From NCBI RefSeq assembly GCF_003609835.1, contig NZ_AP017899.1:1-64000 (forward strand): a stretch of 64,000 nucleotides of DNA, written 5' to 3'. The first letter of the stretch is position 1. Each line of letters begins with the position of its first letter. Positions 51,831-61,244 of the stretch are shown here, one piece after another. The position numbers and the translations under genes are program-made. This DNA is from Sphingopyxis sp. FD7. Lineage in GTDB: Bacteria > Pseudomonadota > Alphaproteobacteria > Sphingomonadales > Sphingomonadaceae. The notes below the pieces were generated by a model. It had not been told where the DNA came from, ran no database searches, and saw only the letters and a list, made by a program, of their open reading frames with translations.

Positions 51831-53147
51831 TATGGGATGGACGCCTCCCGTCTTCCGGGCACCATAGGTGTCCAACCAAAAGGAGGAAGGCGATGACGAT
51901 GGAAATGTTAGCGATCGACTTGGCGAAGCAGTCGTTCCATCTACACGGGATAGATGCTGACGGGGTGGTGGTCTCACGCAAGGTGAGTCGTGCCAAGCTC
52001 GAGGATGCAGTGGCTGAACTTGGTCCTGCAGTCGTCGCCATGGAGGCTTGTGCGAGCGCCCACCATTGGGGGCGACAGCTCGCAGCGGCCGGTCGTCAAG
52101 TGCGTCTGGTAAACCCCAGATTCGTCAAGGCGTTCGTCCGCGGCTCCAAGAACGATGCTATCGATGCGGAGGCGATCTACGATGCAGCTTCGAGGCCTAC
52201 TATGCGCTTCGTGCCAGTGAAGACGACCGAGCAGCAGGATCTTCAATGCCTACATCGCGTGCGTGAGCGGTTGGTCGTCCAACGCACCTCGCTCATAAAC
52301 CACGCGCGAGGGCTTCTCGCCGAGTATGGCGTCGTGCTGCCCAAAGGTCCGTGGCGCTTCCGTCAACAGGCTCCTGCTGCGGTAGCTGAGGCTGATTTGT
52401 CCGAACTTGCCCGCGAGCTGTTTACGGAGTTGATCGATCAGCTCACCGACGTAGAAGCCCGCCTCGCGAAGCTCGATGCCAAGCTCGTTAGCATCTGCCG
52501 CGAACATGCCGCATGCCGTCGGCTTGCTGCGTTGCCGGGCGTCGGGCCGGTGATCGCGACCGCGCTCGTCGCAGCGGTGGATGACGGTCGACATTTCCGC
52601 TCAGGCCGCGAGCTCGCCGCCTGGATCGGATTGGTCCCAAGACAGTATACGACCGGAGGCAAACCCAAGCTCGGCGGCATTGGCCGACGCGCCAACCACT
52701 ACCTGCGCAGACAACTCATTCATGGCGCGAGGGCAGTGATCAGCCGACTGGCTGCGAAAGACGATCAACGATCAGTTTGGTTGAAGGGAATTGTCGCTCG
52801 GGCGGGCTTCAACAAGGCGCTCGTGGCGCTCGCTAACAAGACGGCCCGCATTGCTTGGGTTCTGTTGGCGCGGAAGGAAGAATATCTGCCGGCGTAACGG
52901 CGCCATGCAAACGAGGTCTGTCCTACAGCGATTGCGAGGTGGATACTGATGGTGCAACGGCATGGGCCGCCGCTTCGAAGCCTGATTTTCGACAAGGCCA
53001 TCAAGGCCGATCATGTTATTAGGCAAGAAGTAGCGGACTCCCATCAAGGCCAGAAGCCTAACCGCTTCAACCAAAGGCCGGATAGATTCATGCAACCCGA
53101 GCCAACTGTACCGATCAGAATCATCTTGCGGCGGGAGGCGTCCATAG
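51831..53147 (+). mobile_element. IS110/IS1111-like element inside istA
   Basis: About 1.3 kb inserted between codons GAC-AAC/T and ATG of istA. Subterminal inverted repeats GGACGCCTCCCG and CGGGAGGCGTCC stand near the two ends, typical of the IS1111 subgroup. Ends are placed from the istA reading frame and may be off by a few bases. Confidence 0.8.
51893..52897 (+). CDS. IS110-family transposase
   Basis: 334 residues from ATG 51893 after AAGGAGG. The N-terminal RuvC-like DEDD domain has LAIDLAKQSFHLHG, VVAMEACASAHHWGRQL and SKNDAIDAEAIYDAA; the C-terminal transposase_20 domain has LPGVGPVIATALVAAV and SGRELAAWIGLVPRQYTTGG followed by GIGRRANHYLRRQLIHGA. Intact. Confidence 0.93.
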   Translation: MTMEMLAIDLAKQSFHLHGIDADGVVVSRKVSRAKLEDAVAELGPAVVAMEACASAHHWGRQLAAAGRQVRLVNPRFVKAFVRGSKNDAIDAEAIYDAASRPTMRFVPVKTTEQQDLQCLHRVRERLVVQRTSLINHARGLLAEYGVVLPKGPWRFRQQAPAAVAEADLSELARELFTELIDQLTDVEARLAKLDAKLVSICREHAACRRLAALPGVGPVIATALVAAVDDGRHFRSGRELAAWIGLVPRQYTTGGKPKLGGIGRRANHYLRRQLIHGARAVISRLAAKDDQRSVWLKGIVARAGFNKALVALANKTARIAWVLLARKEEYLPA

Positions 53148-53741
53148 ATTGTCGAAAATCCCGCGCTGCGGGACCCCGCCCAACACACGGAAGGCCTGGG
53201 TCAGCGCATCAAACAGCATCTCATGGGTCTGGAGCGGATAGGCCCGGACGATGAACGCCCGGCTGTGTGACAGCTTTGTGTGCGCTACCTGCAATCTGGT
53301 CTGCTTGCCGGCGATAATCGCCCAGTCTTCGCTCCAGTCGAACTGGAACGCTTCACCCGGCGCAAAAACCAGAGGTACGAAGGTCCCGCGACCGCTGGTC
53401 TGCTGATCGCGCTGCCGGTCAGCCTTCCATGCCCGCACAAAGGCGGCGACACGGCCATAACCGCCATCAAAGCCAAGGGACACAAGGTCGGCATGCATCT
53501 GCTTCGCCGTGCGCCTCTGTTTGCGCGACTTGCCTGCCTCGATCCGCAACCAGCCTGACAGCTTCTCGGCATACGGGTCCAGCTTGCTTGGCCGATCAGG
53601 CACTTTGAACTTCGGTTCAACCGTGTTGGCCCGAAGGTGCTTGCGAATCGTGTTCCGCGACAGCCCTGTGCGCCGCTCAATCTCCCGGATCGGCATCCCC
53701 TCTCGGAAATGCCAGCGCCGGATTACGCTCAATAATGCCAT
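53148..53741 (-). pseudogene. istA: IS21 transposase IstA, N-terminal part
   Basis: About 198 codons from ATG 53741. The HTH is HFREGMPIREIERRTGLSRN, and the start of the DDE domain is seen in GEAFQFDWSEDWAIIAGKQT. It stops being IstA after VPQRGIFDN, where the IS110-like element begins. Confidence 0.88.
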
Positions 53742-53853
53742 GTCGATCACTCCATGTTGCCTCCAAACCTTCGCTCGGAGGCGGTTCAAACATGGGTCAG
53801 TTCTCGACGAAAATTTATAACCCTCCCGGGTCAACTCTCAGTGGAAATCAACA

Positions 53854-54692
53854 GGATCACGTTCGGGCGCATCGTCAGCGTTCTTTTCGACCGTGGCCTC
53901 GGCACGGCGCTCGGGATCATGTCGACCGGGGTTGGCCTATCGGCCGTGATCGGCCCGCGGCTCATGCAGCACATCATCGATTCCTACAGCTGGCGCACCG
54001 CATTCATTGCCGAAGCCCTCATTGTGGCGCTGGGTCTGCCGTTGCTCTGGCTTTGGCTCCGCAACACCAAAGCAATCACCGAGCACCGCCCAGCCCCGCA
54101 CATCGGAGTGACATTGCAGGAAGCCGCGCGCTCTGGCGTGTTCTGGCTTCTGGTGATCGGCACCTTCGGATACGGGCTGTGCGTCTCCGGTGTCCATGTG
54201 AACATGGTCCCCTACCTTACGTCACAGGGTATGACTCGCGAAGCTGCGGCGACTGCGGTCGGCATTTTCGGCGCCGCGACTGTAGTCGGTCGCCTGTTAA
54301 CAGGGCTGATCATCGACAAGGGACCGCTGCACGCCAGTGTCCTGATCGCACTGATGCTCGCCATGGAAGCCCTCGCGTTCGTCGGACTGGCGTCGCTGGG
54401 GATCGAGGCACTTGTAGTGATCCTGATCGTCTTCGGATTCGCCGTTGGCGCCGAAGGGGACTGCCTCGTCTATCTGGTTGCCCGGTTCTTCGGCCGCCGC
54501 CGCTTTTCCAGCATCTTCGGGGTGATCGGGATCGTCGCGCTATATCTCGGAACGGGAATCGGACCGGCGCTATTCAGTCTGACAAGGGACTACGCTGCGA
54601 GCAACCAAACCACCTTGGTGATTTGGGCGGGCCTGGCGGTGCTTTCAGCGCTGGCATTCCTGGCCACGGTGCGCACCCCCTTTCGGCAGTAG
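53854..54692 (+). pseudogene. MFS transporter, C-terminal fragment
   Basis: About 278 codons of a major facilitator with roughly eight membrane segments (GVFWLLVIGTFGYGLCVSGV, GLIIDKGPLHASVLIALMLA, IFGVIGIVALYLGTGIGPAL). It begins abruptly at the IS21 end; the first ~130 residues are missing. By layout it resembles the intact MFS protein at 59986 but is a distinct gene. Confidence 0.85.
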
Positions 54693-54726
54693 CCAAGGCT
54701 GGCGGTCGCTTCAGCGCCGACAACGC

Positions 54727-54849
54727 TCAACGTGGAAGGGCTGGGCTCCGGATACCTTCAGCGATACCCCCACTATCCTGGAGTTGTCCGCCTATTGCCG
54801 ATTCGGGAACGTGGACAATATCAGCAATTTCATGGTGTTAGCGCCTTGA
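54727..54849 (+). pseudogene. Short coding remnant
   Basis: A 40-codon open stretch reading STWKGWAPDTFSDTPTILEL to FMVLAP-stop. It looks protein-like and may be the 3' end of a deleted gene. The family is not recognised. Confidence 0.3.
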
Positions 54850-55244
54850 GCCAGATGCGAAAGACGACAGTTCGAGTCGATCTGCGCAACGATTAATCGT
54901 TTATTTTCAATATTTTAGATGATTTGGTAGCGGAGGAGGGATTCGAATTTTCCACTTTATGTGTTTGTATTAAAATATTTTATTTCGTGGCTGCATATGA
55001 TCTACCCCCGCCAATACCCCCTGTTCGAGTCCCTGCGCCAGAACGAACCCCAGATGGGCCGAGGCGAAGCAGGGGCTCACACGACCGAGGATTTCTCATC
55101 GAAAGAATTAGCGGATCAGCCCTACCACCTGGTCTGGCGTTGCTGTCGATGACGTCATCAGCGCCTCGTGGGCAGGTTGGAAGAATGAAAGGCGACGCAT
55201 CGCTTCGTCATACCGCCCGTCACCAACTCAGACCCACGCAGCCA
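54850..55244. other. AT-rich non-coding junction
   Basis: About 395 bp without a supported gene, including AT-rich stretches (TTAATCGTTTATTTTCAATA and GTATTAAAATATTTTATTTC) on either side of a tRNA 3'-end remnant. The composition contrasts with its GC-rich surroundings, as seen at integration junctions. Confidence 0.6.
54926..54948 (-). other. tRNA 3'-end remnant, probable att site
   Basis: On the minus strand this reads TTCGAATCCC to CGCTACCA, a T-loop, acceptor 3' strand and CCA end. The expected 5' side of the T-stem and the rest of the tRNA are absent, so only about 23 bp are kept, as at the attachment site of an element that integrates into a tRNA gene. The acceptor sequence would suit an alphaproteobacterial tRNA-Met, not verified. 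Confidence 0.65.
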
Positions 55245-57767
55245 CTAGAAGCGGAGCGCCGCTTGCACCCCCACTTCGCGCCCTCGGGCTACCACCCCGC
55301 GCTGCTCGCCCTGGGTTAGCGGTACACTGGTCCCGCCAGTGCGGTCACCGGCGAACAGAAGATAGTACTTATTGGTCAGGTTGCGGCCGATGAGCGAGAA
55401 GCGCCAGCGGTCGTCTGCTGCGCCGATGCTAACGCTGGCATTGAAACGCCAGAACGAATCCTGCTCACTTGCCGGTGCCAGCGTATCGCCTGCGAAGTAT
55501 GACGAACTATAGAACGCATCGCCCGCGATGGTCCACTCCAGGTCGGAACCGACCGAACCGGTGTAGTCGAAGCCCGCATTGGCGGCCCAGTCGGGTGAGC
55601 GAGCGGGAGCGCGCCCGTCGAACACCTGTTGCAGGATGACGCCGCCGGTCGGCGTGCGCGCGCGGCTGCCATCGGCCGCAAGCACGAACGAGCATCCAGG
55701 AGGCGCTGCCGCGGTCAGGGCCTGCGCGACGGGAATGGTGAAGCCGTAGCACTGTCCGGTATAATCGCGGAACCGGTTGTGGACGTAGGCGATCGCACCT
55801 CGCAGTCGCAATCCGTCGGCTGCGTCGAGATCGGCCTCGAGTTCGAAGCCCCGCTGCCGCACCTTGCCGGCATTGTTGATCTGAAAGCGGATTGCCGCCG
55901 CATCATAGGTGGTCACCTGGAGATTCTTGAAATCGAACGCAAAGGCGGTCGCCTGGAGAGTAAGCCGGTCAAACAGCTTGCCTTTCGCGCCAGCCTCGAA
56001 ACCCTTCACAGTCTCGGATTCGAAATCGATGTCGGACAGCAAGGTCGTGGTCTGGATGGGGCTGGTGATGCCGAACCCACCCGACTTGAAGCCCGTCTTG
56101 TAGGCAAGGTAGATCGTGGAATTGGGCGCCGGCCGGTACGAGATCGTCGCTTCGGGCGAGATGTTCTCGTCGCGGAATTCGGCTGCCAGCACTCCGGGGG
56201 TGGGATCGGTCGACCCGGCATAGATAGTGTTCAGGGTGTTGAACCGACCAAGCGCCGTATCCACCCCATATATGTTGCGATTGAATGTGCGCTTGCGTTC
56301 GGATGTCCAGCGCGCACCCGCTGAAACTTCGAGCTTGTCGGTCAAATCCCAGATGACCTGGCCAAAGGCCGAGTAGGCACGGCTTCTGAGATCCGCCTCC
56401 TTCACGTAGGTGACAAGCTGATCGGCAGCGGCGTTGTAGCTGATGTCCGCGCGAAAATTGGTGTGGTTGTACAGCTCATCCTTGGCGTTCTGATAATAGA
56501 CGCCTGCCAGGAAATTGATCGGGCCGTCGAAGTCGCTTAGCGCCCGAAATTCCTGGCTGAAGGCGCGATAGCTCGTATCCTCGTATGTGGTCAGCGCGTT
56601 GTCGACCGTGTGCGTCAAGCCTGAAATGCTGCGATAGCGATTGTAGAGATTGCCGGTGATCGAGGTGAGCGTGATGGCTCCTAATTCCAGTTGCATATTC
56701 AGCGATGCCGTGACCGCGCGCTGCTTGCCACGCGAACGGTTGTCGCCATCGAGCGCGGGAACCCGATCGGCGATCGCGGGGACCACGTTACTGAAACTCG
56801 TCTGGTTGTCGGCGGTACAGTCGCCAAATGGATCGACGACGCCAAACGAACGGGGCCGACCATCGGAGCATGGGCCGATGTTCTGCGAATAACTACCGCC
56901 CCCCTGATCGATGCCGTGGAGCGCGAACACGCGAGCGGTCGCCGTAAACGTGTCGGTAGGCGCGAATTCCAGCGTCGCGCGCCCCATGATCTCGTGATCG
57001 CCCACCCGGTCATCGGGGGCCCCAGGGAGGCGGCCTTCGGCAGCGGGCAAGGCAGCCGGGAAGAACGGGTTCGGAGCGGGCTCGGCATTGTTGTAGAGCC
57101 AGCCCTGCATATCACGGTATTTGAATGCCAGGCGCCCGCCCAGCGTGTCGCCGATTGGGCCGGCGACGAAGCCTTCCGTCGAAATCTCGTCTCCCACGAA
57201 TTCGTAGGATGCGCGCAGGCCGACTGACAGATCGCTGGTCGGGCCCGCTGATGTGACGGAAATGACGCCTGCGGGGCTGTTCTTGCCAAAGAACAGCGCT
57301 TGCGGGCCCTTGAGGATTTCGACCTGCTCGAGATCGAAGAAGCCGAGCGTAGCGACGCGGCCGGACGATGTTTGGACGCCGTCAAGCGCAACGGACACCG
57401 GCTGTTCGTAGCCAACCTGGGTGGGCGGTGAACTGATCCCGCGTATCGACAGCGAGCCACCGCCAATCGTGCGATAGTTGCTGATGATGACCGTCGGCGT
57501 CAATTCACCGATCTTGGTGAGGTCGCCAGCGTTGTATCGCGTGATGTCCTCGTTCGACAGCGCGGACACAGACACTGGAACATCGAGCAGGCTCTCATTG
57601 CGCAGGCGGGCAGTCACCACGATCGCATCGCTGTCATCTTCAACAGCCGCAGTAGCCGTTGCGGGCGATTCGGGTTCTTGCTGCGCCGCCCACACAGGAG
57701 CGGGCGCCAACGCGAGCACGCTGGCCGAGCCAAGAAACACAACTAGCTTAGGCTGGTAACCCGACAT
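55245..57767 (-). CDS. TonB-dependent outer-membrane receptor 2
   Basis: 840 residues from ATG 57767, eight nt after GGAGG; the longer ORF from 57998 crosses operators. The signal peptide runs from SGYQPKLVVFLGSASVLALA to a WAAQ cleavage region. The TonB-box and plug include AIVVTARLRNESLLDVPVSV and LEQVEILKGPQALFFGKNSP; the barrel ends with REVGVQAALRF. It is divergent from BVMO2 and probably imports the same class of substrate as receptor 1, to which it is only distantly similar. Confidence 0.93.
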   Translation of the reverse strand: MSGYQPKLVVFLGSASVLALAPAPVWAAQQEPESPATATAAVEDDSDAIVVTARLRNESLLDVPVSVSALSNEDITRYNAGDLTKIGELTPTVIISNYRTIGGGSLSIRGISSPPTQVGYEQPVSVALDGVQTSSGRVATLGFFDLEQVEILKGPQALFFGKNSPAGVISVTSAGPTSDLSVGLRASYEFVGDEISTEGFVAGPIGDTLGGRLAFKYRDMQGWLYNNAEPAPNPFFPAALPAAEGRLPGAPDDRVGDHEIMGRATLEFAPTDTFTATARVFALHGIDQGGGSYSQNIGPCSDGRPRSFGVVDPFGDCTADNQTSFSNVVPAIADRVPALDGDNRSRGKQRAVTASLNMQLELGAITLTSITGNLYNRYRSISGLTHTVDNALTTYEDTSYRAFSQEFRALSDFDGPINFLAGVYYQNAKDELYNHTNFRADISYNAAADQLVTYVKEADLRSRAYSAFGQVIWDLTDKLEVSAGARWTSERKRTFNRNIYGVDTALGRFNTLNTIYAGSTDPTPGVLAAEFRDENISPEATISYRPAPNSTIYLAYKTGFKSGGFGITSPIQTTTLLSDIDFESETVKGFEAGAKGKLFDRLTLQATAFAFDFKNLQVTTYDAAAIRFQINNAGKVRQRGFELEADLDAADGLRLRGAIAYVHNRFRDYTGQCYGFTIPVAQALTAAAPPGCSFVLAADGSRARTPTGGVILQQVFDGRAPARSPDWAANAGFDYTGSVGSDLEWTIAGDAFYSSSYFAGDTLAPASEQDSFWRFNASVSIGAADDRWRFSLIGRNLTNKYYLLFAGDRTGGTSVPLTQGEQRGVVARGREVGVQAALRF

Positions 57768-57790
57768 GGCCATCTCCTCCGTTTCGCCGC

Positions 57791-57808
57791 TTCCACGTCG
57801 GCGTTGAA
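57791..57808. promoter_or_regulatory. Operator C: TTCCAC-GTCGGC-GTTGAA
   Basis: Palindrome with one mismatch in the left arm, 24 bp upstream of the TonB receptor 2 start, in its leader. Confidence 0.55.
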
Positions 57809-57836
57809 TAACGGGACTAATCACGTCCAGCGGTTT

Positions 57837-57854
57837 GTCAACGGTTTTGTTGAA
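57837..57854. promoter_or_regulatory. Operator D: GTCAAC-GGTTTT-GTTGAA
   Basis: Near-perfect palindrome. On the minus strand its end reads GTTGACA, which contains a consensus -35 TTGACA for the TonB receptor 2 promoter, the same arrangement as operator A has with BVMO1. Confidence 0.75.
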
Positions 57855-57973
57855 CGAGATATGAAAGCGGGCCTGGACCTTCATTTCACAGGCCCACATC
57901 TCGCCATCCTCCCAGGGGAGTCGGGCGTACGCCCAGCATCCAAACAGGGCATGAAGCGCGCCGACGAAGCGGA

Positions 57974-58003
57974 TTGACAACGGCGCATTTTTCAACAATC
58001 ACG
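57974..58003 (+). promoter_or_regulatory. Candidate promoter for BVMO2
   Basis: Consensus TTGACA at 57974-57979; the -10 region, 17 bp downstream, falls inside operator E and is a poor match, so repressor binding at E would block RNA polymerase. Confidence 0.45.
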
Positions 58004-58008
58004 TTGAA
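57991..58008. promoter_or_regulatory. Operator E: TTCAAC-AATCAC-GTTGAA
   Basis: Perfect 6-bp arms around 6 bp, 47 bp upstream of the BVMO2 GTG. The best of five related sites. Confidence 0.8.
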
Positions 58009-58054
58009 TACTGGGTGATTGCACATCGCGCCACGTCACTACCGGGAGGTCACG

Positions 58055-59989
58055 GTGCTGAGTATCGAAACGCTACCGTCGGCGGTCGCGGTAGCCAACA
58101 TACCGACCTTATCATGTACATTGGTGCATCTTACCGGCGATCCACGCTGGATCAGGCCACCCTATTCGTTCGGCCGCATGCGGGGCATGGATGACAACGA
58201 AACCGGCGACCTGACGTCTGCACAACAAGAGGAAGTACGCGTTGCGGCAATCGCCGCTATCGGCGCCTGGCTTGCGGGATCGCCCCCTGCCCTGCCCGAG
58301 CCCGGCGACGATTTGTTGCTGGAAATGATGAGCGCGACGCTGGGGGAGGAAATTCCTGCGGCATACGTTCCGATGATACGCCACGAACTGTGCCTGGCTC
58401 CTCCCTCAACCGCCCACCATGCAACGCCTTCATGCGCGACCGACGTGCCAGAAGGATTCAATGCGCTGATCATCGGCGCCGGCATTTCGGGTATCTGCGC
58501 GGCGGTGGAATTCGCGAAGGCCGGCGTACCCTACACCATCGTGGAGCGCGCCGAGAATGTCGGTGGAGTATGGCTTGAAAACCGCTATCCTGGCGCAGCC
58601 TGCGATGTACCGAGCCATCTCTATTCGTTCTCGTTTGCCCCGGGTCGCTGGTCGCGGCATTTCGCGGACAGCCGTGAAATTCACAGCTACCTGGAGGATG
58701 TCGCGCGCACCTGGGGCGTCCACGACCATGTCAGGTTCGGGCACGAAGCAATCGAAGCCAACTGGGACGAGAGTGAACGATCATGGCGAACTGACGTCGT
58801 TGACAGCCAAGGCGATCGAAAAACGCTGTCATCAAGAATTCTCGTGAGCGGCGTTGGCGCTTTCAACAAGCCGCGCCTTCCGGAGGTGCCGGGCCTCGCC
58901 CGTTTTCAGGGCCCCAGCGTGCATACTGCCCGCTATCCGGACGAGGGCCTTGATCTTGGTGGCAAACGCGTCGTCTTGGTCGGCAACGGTGCAAGTGCGA
59001 TGCAAGTCGCGCCGGCGATCGCGGATGAGGTCGCCAGCCTGACGGTAATCCAGCGCAGTCCGCAGTGGGCGGCGCCGTTCACGAAGTTCCAACAGTCCAT
59101 TCCGGAGCCGCTTCGGGACCTCCTCGACGCCGTCCCGTTATATCGGCTGTGGTACAGGCTGCGACTGAGCTGGGCCTTCAATGACAAACTCTATGACGCT
59201 TTACAGCACGATCCTGATTGGGGGAACGACCGTTCGATCAATGCCATCAATGACGCGCATCGGCGGCAACTCACCGACTACATCCTGAGCGAACTGGGGC
59301 CGCGCGATGACCTTGCCGACGCAGTCCTGCCCTCGTTCCCACCCTTCGCGAAACGAATGCTGCTCGACAACGGCTGGTTTCGCACGCTGGCCCGCAGTCA
59401 CGTCAACCTGGTCAACTCCACCGTGACCGAAGTGCACGAGGACGGCCTCGTCACTGCGGATGGCCAGCATCACTGCGCCGACGTGATCATCTGGGCAACG
59501 GGCTTCGATGTCGTCAACCTGCTCGCTCCATTGCGGGTCCGCGGTCTTGGCGGTCGCCTGCTCCACGATGAATGGCAGGGCGACGATGCCCGAGCTTATC
59601 TTGGCGCTGTCGTGCCCGGATTTCCCAATTTCTTTTGCCTCTATGGCCCCAATACGCAGTTTGGGCATGGTGGGAGCCTGATCACGATTCTCGAACGGCA
59701 GACGCATTATCTGATGTCGCTGCTCGCGCGAATGTTCACCGAGAACTGCGGCGTCGTCGAAATCAGACGCGACGTCTACGACCGGTACAATCAGGCTGTC
59801 GATGAGACCCATGCGCGGATGATCTGGCAAGTGTCGGGGGTCCAGAGTTATTTCCTCAACAGCAAGGGCCGTAATGTCGTCAACAATCCTTTTCGTATCA
59901 TAGACTTCTGGGAGATGACCGAGCGCGCGGACCTGTCCGAGTACCATTGTCTCTGTACCAGCGCCGCAACACGGCCAAGCGCCGCGTGA
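58055..59989 (+). CDS. HAPMO-type Baeyer-Villiger monooxygenase (BVMO2)
   Basis: 644 residues from GTG 58055 (GGGAGGT upstream), the length of 4-hydroxyacetophenone monooxygenases. The N-terminal extension (residues 1-140, with NIPTLSCTLVHLTGDPRW and RMRGMDDNETGDL) is followed by FAD motif ALIIGAGISGICAAVEFAKA, the fingerprint FQGPSVHTARYPD, NADPH motif VVLVGNGASAMQVAPAI and the C-terminal ATGFDVVNLLAPLRVRG. It would convert a ketone to an ester or lactone using NADPH and O2. It is the intact paralog of BVMO1; where BVMO1 has TGA, this gene encodes Trp (GRWSRHF). Confidence 0.93.
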   Translation: MLSIETLPSAVAVANIPTLSCTLVHLTGDPRWIRPPYSFGRMRGMDDNETGDLTSAQQEEVRVAAIAAIGAWLAGSPPALPEPGDDLLLEMMSATLGEEIPAAYVPMIRHELCLAPPSTAHHATPSCATDVPEGFNALIIGAGISGICAAVEFAKAGVPYTIVERAENVGGVWLENRYPGAACDVPSHLYSFSFAPGRWSRHFADSREIHSYLEDVARTWGVHDHVRFGHEAIEANWDESERSWRTDVVDSQGDRKTLSSRILVSGVGAFNKPRLPEVPGLARFQGPSVHTARYPDEGLDLGGKRVVLVGNGASAMQVAPAIADEVASLTVIQRSPQWAAPFTKFQQSIPEPLRDLLDAVPLYRLWYRLRLSWAFNDKLYDALQHDPDWGNDRSINAINDAHRRQLTDYILSELGPRDDLADAVLPSFPPFAKRMLLDNGWFRTLARSHVNLVNSTVTEVHEDGLVTADGQHHCADVIIWATGFDVVNLLAPLRVRGLGGRLLHDEWQGDDARAYLGAVVPGFPNFFCLYGPNTQFGHGGSLITILERQTHYLMSLLARMFTENCGVVEIRRDVYDRYNQAVDETHARMIWQVSGVQSYFLNSKGRNVVNNPFRIIDFWEMTERADLSEYHCLCTSAATRPSAA

Positions 59990-61227
59990 CGCGAATTGCG
60001 CAACCTACCAACGAGTTCGCTCACGGCTGGAAGCTGCTGCTGGCCTGTGTCGCCGGCATCGCCTTCGGGTCGGTCGGAATCGCGGTCTATTCCATCGGAG
60101 CCTTCGTCGATCCGCTAGGGCGCGAATTCGGCTGGTCGCGCACCGAGGTCCAGACAGCGCTCCTGTTCAGCAGCGGTCTGGGAGGGCTTGCCGCACCCTT
60201 CATTGGCGCGCTGGTGGACCGCTACGGAGCACGCCACATCGCCTTGGTCGGCCTCGCCGGGGTGGGCGTGGGCTTCATCCTCGCATCACTCAATACCGGC
60301 GATCTTGCGATGTTTTACCTATGCTTCGCGCTAATCGCGCTCCTGGGCGGGGGCAGCGGACCGATCAGCTGGACGCGCGCCATTGCAGCACAGTTCGACC
60401 GACACCGTGGCCTGGCTTTGGCAATTGCGTTGTCGGGGACCGGTATCGTGGCGATCATCGCGCCGCCCTACGTCACCTGGCTGGTCCAGGATTACGGCTG
60501 GCGCTCGGCCTTCGTCGGAATCGCAGCACTGCCACTTCTGATCGCATTGCCATTGGCGTGGGCATTGTTCCGACCCGCCCAATCGACGGTGACCGGCCGA
60601 GCAACAACCGCCGACGGTGCTTCGCCACTGGGGCTGACCACGCGCAAAGCCATTGGCGGTTATCGTTTCTGGATTCTGCTCATCTCGGTGCTGACCATGT
60701 ACCTGGGAATTGCGGGGATGATACCGAACCTGATTCCGGCATTGACCGACAAGGGTATCCCACCGGAACGCGCCGCGCTTGCGACCAGTGCCTTTGGCCT
60801 TTCGGTGATCGCCGGGCGGATCGCTGTCGGCTGGTTGATCGACCGATACTGGGCGCCCGGAGTTGCGGCCGCGATCTTGACGCCCGCTGCCGCCGGATGC
60901 CTGATCATGATCGGTGATCCAACCCTCGAGCTGGCAATATTCGCTGCCGTGCTTACCGGCCTCGCCGCAGGCGCCGAGCTGGATCTCCTGGCGTTCCTGG
61001 CGAGCAAGTATTTTGGCCTGCGCAGCTATGCCAAGACTTACGGCCTTCTGTTCGCCGGGGTTGCGCTTGCCGGCGGAGTGGGCCCGATGGGTTTCGCGGC
61101 TTTAGCGGACGCGACGGGTTCCTACGACGCCAGCTTCATGGTCGCGGCCATACTGTTCCTGATCGGCGGCCCGCTTACACTGGCGCTTGGCCGCTATCCG
61201 GTCTTTACCGCCCTCCCCACGCAGTAG
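59986..61227 (+). CDS. MFS transporter
   Basis: 413 residues from GTG 59986, overlapping the BVMO2 stop by 4 bp (TTG 59947 is an alternative). Twelve hydrophobic segments; the conserved loop 2-3 motif appears as GALVDRYGARHIALVGLAGV, and GWLIDRYWAPGVAAAILTPA matches the loop 8-9 equivalent. It resembles monocarboxylate/oxalate-formate-type facilitators. Coupled to BVMO2, it probably carries the substrate or product across the inner membrane. Confidence 0.9.
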   Translation: MTRIAQPTNEFAHGWKLLLACVAGIAFGSVGIAVYSIGAFVDPLGREFGWSRTEVQTALLFSSGLGGLAAPFIGALVDRYGARHIALVGLAGVGVGFILASLNTGDLAMFYLCFALIALLGGGSGPISWTRAIAAQFDRHRGLALAIALSGTGIVAIIAPPYVTWLVQDYGWRSAFVGIAALPLLIALPLAWALFRPAQSTVTGRATTADGASPLGLTTRKAIGGYRFWILLISVLTMYLGIAGMIPNLIPALTDKGIPPERAALATSAFGLSVIAGRIAVGWLIDRYWAPGVAAAILTPAAAGCLIMIGDPTLELAIFAAVLTGLAAGAELDLLAFLASKYFGLRSYAKTYGLLFAGVALAGGVGPMGFAALADATGSYDASFMVAAILFLIGGPLTLALGRYPVFTALPTQ

Positions 61228-61244
61228 CAGCCGGACATCTCCGG

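Noticed and set aside
51779..52041. Continuous IstA ORF 50902-52041
   Set aside because: Its first ~70 codons lie in the IS110-like element and read antisense to its transposase.
55019..55043. Second tRNA-like T-arm (CCTGTTCGAGTCCCTGC)
   Set aside because: The stem bases do not pair and there is no acceptor or CCA end.
57768..57998. N-terminal extension of TonB receptor 2
   Set aside because: It contains operators C and D and has no signal peptide; the ATG at 57767 has a good ribosome site.
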